Shown here in pieces: positions 4,536 through 5,566 of a stretch of 5,566 bases of DNA (the stretch's first letter is position 1; each line of letters starts with the position of its first letter). Both the position numbers and the translations under genes were made by a program. The notes under the pieces are model-generated. The model did not search any database. It was not told the DNA's origin and saw only the letters and a program-made list of their open reading frames with translations. This DNA is from Bacteroidota bacterium (GTDB taxonomy: Bacteria; Bacteroidota; Bacteroidia; Bacteroidales; UBA1556): the NCBI GenBank assembly GCA_003648395.1, contig QMPB01000354.1, positions 1-5,566 of the forward strand. The letters are read 5' to 3'.

Positions 4536-5566
4536 ATGTATAGAAATTTACTATTGTTATTGTCATTTTTGTCGGCAAGCATATTTTCTTTTGGCCAAAA
4601 TGGTACAATAAAAGGTGTTGTTGTAGATGATATGACTGGTGAAACCATAATTGGTGTTAATATAATGTACGCCCCAGGAAAGGGAGCTATATCGGATGTA
4701 AATGGAGAGTTTGAGTTTAATCTGCCTTATGGCGATTATGAACTTACATTTTCGTATGTAGGTTACGATCAGTTTGTGCAGGCTGTAAAGCTTAATAAAG
4801 ATGAGATTTTTCTTAAAGTAAAATTAGAGAATACTACTTTGAAAGAAGTGGAGATTGTAGCCGATGTTGCAAAATCAAGAGAAACTCCAGTAGCATTTTC
4901 TACAATAAAACCTGCTAAGCTTGATGAGGAACTTGCCTCTCAAGATATTCCAATGGTGCTAAATTCAACGCCGGGAGTATATGCTACCCAGCAAGGTGGT
5001 GGCGATGGTGATGCAAGGATTAATATCCGTGGTTTTAACCAAAGAAATATTGCTGTTATGCTTGATGGAATTCCTGTTAATGATATGGAAAATGGTTGGG
5101 TTTATTGGTCAAATTGGTTTGGCTTAGATATGGTAACTCGTTCCATACAGGTACAAAGGGGTTTGGGAGCTTCTAAACTGGCACTACCTTCTGTTGGTGG
5201 TACTATGAATATTATTACCAAAGGTATTGAGTCTAAAAAAGGAATGAAAATTAAGCAAGAAATTGGTAACGATGGTTTTATGCGTACCTCTATAGGTATT
5301 ACAACTGGTAGAATGAAAGGTGGCTGGGGAGTTACATTTGCAGGCTCATACAAACAAGGAGATGGTTGGGTAGATCAAACATGGACTAGAGGTGGATTTT
5401 TATATCTTAAAGTTGATAAAAAACTTGGTGATCACTTAATTAGCTTCTCTGCAATGGGAGCGCCTCAAGAGCATGGACAGCGCTCATACAAAAAACCAAT
5501 TACGATGTATGATACAGATTATGCTGATAAGATTGGTATGGATCCTGCAACTGATTATATTACAGG
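4536..5566 (+). CDS. TonB-dependent outer-membrane receptor, N-terminal part (cut by window end)
   Basis: 343 codons plus two bases are present without a stop. Residues 1-20 are a signal peptide (MYRNLLLLLSF, ending FSFG before QNG). Residues 23-98 are a CarboxypepD_reg-like beta-sandwich (GTIKGVVVDDMTGETIIGVN, SDVNGEFEF, LTFSYVGY). The LKEVEIVAD segment at 102-110 is where the TonB box usually lies. The plug domain covers about 115-230: PMVLNSTPGVYATQQGG, RINIRGFNQRN, VMLDGIPVND, VQRGLGASKLALPSVGGTMN and IITKG. Barrel strands begin near 235. Receptors of this type take up siderophores, oligosaccharides, peptides or similar ligands with TonB-ExbBD energy; the ligand cannot be read from this part. 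No SusD gene is seen, although the downstream side is missing. The ATG gives a good signal peptide; no Shine-Dalgarno motif is present. The gap to the preceding terminator is 35 bp. Confidence 0.95.
   Translation, partial: MYRNLLLLLSFLSASIFSFGQNGTIKGVVVDDMTGETIIGVNIMYAPGKGAISDVNGEFEFNLPYGDYELTFSYVGYDQFVQAVKLNKDEIFLKVKLENTTLKEVEIVADVAKSRETPVAFSTIKPAKLDEELASQDIPMVLNSTPGVYATQQGGGDGDARINIRGFNQRNIAVMLDGIPVNDMENGWVYWSNWFGLDMVTRSIQVQRGLGASKLALPSVGGTMNIITKGIESKKGMKIKQEIGNDGFMRTSIGITTGRMKGGWGVTFAGSYKQGDGWVDQTWTRGGFLYLKVDKKLGDHLISFSAMGAPQEHGQRSYKKPITMYDTDYADKIGMDPATDYIT

Noticed and set aside
4536..5566. SusC/SusD polysaccharide utilisation pair
   Set aside because: The receptor plug has the general TonB-receptor pattern rather than clear SusC signatures, and no SusD is visible. 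The missing downstream sequence leaves it open.

Overview
The window looks like chromosomal DNA of a Bacteroidota bacterium. The pointers are AT-rich sequence, no Shine-Dalgarno motifs before the starts, TAnnTTTG-type -7 promoter boxes, a type IX secretion (T9SS) C-terminal sorting domain, a PorT-like outer-membrane barrel, and a TonB-dependent receptor with an N-terminal carboxypeptidase-regulatory-like domain. A multi-[4Fe-4S] flavoprotein beside these suggests a facultative or strict anaerobe, possibly from the marine Bacteroidales/Marinilabiliales. That placement is inference; no marker gene is present.

Layout: (1) 38-1825 (+) encodes a 595-aa fusion of a NuoI-like 8Fe ferredoxin domain with a GltD-type FAD/NADPH oxidoreductase. 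It is probably the electron-transfer subunit of an operon that begins before the window. (2) 1826-2081 separates convergent genes. It holds an inverted pair of degenerate heptanucleotide arrays folding into a long hairpin, then a terminator-like hairpin. (3) 2082-2717 (-) encodes a 211-aa PorT-like outer-membrane beta-barrel protein. (4) 2718-3521 is mostly non-coding, with short candidate regulatory elements and a candidate 30-codon membrane-peptide gene (3130-3222) closed by a strong intrinsic terminator (3272-3302). (5) 3522-4451 (+) encodes a secreted lamin-tail-domain protein with a T9SS type A sorting tail, followed by an intrinsic terminator. (6) 4536 to the window end (+) is the first 343 codons of a TonB-dependent outer-membrane receptor, absent from simple ORF listings because it runs off the edge.

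The genes do not form one pathway. The first is cytoplasmic redox metabolism and the others are envelope or secreted proteins. The lamin-tail protein and the receptor are adjacent and co-directional, so a shared surface role is possible, but a terminator lies between them and no SusD partner is visible. I see no clear new defence or mobile system. The least-explained parts are the heptad-repeat palindrome and the short transcription unit with the 30-aa membrane peptide.
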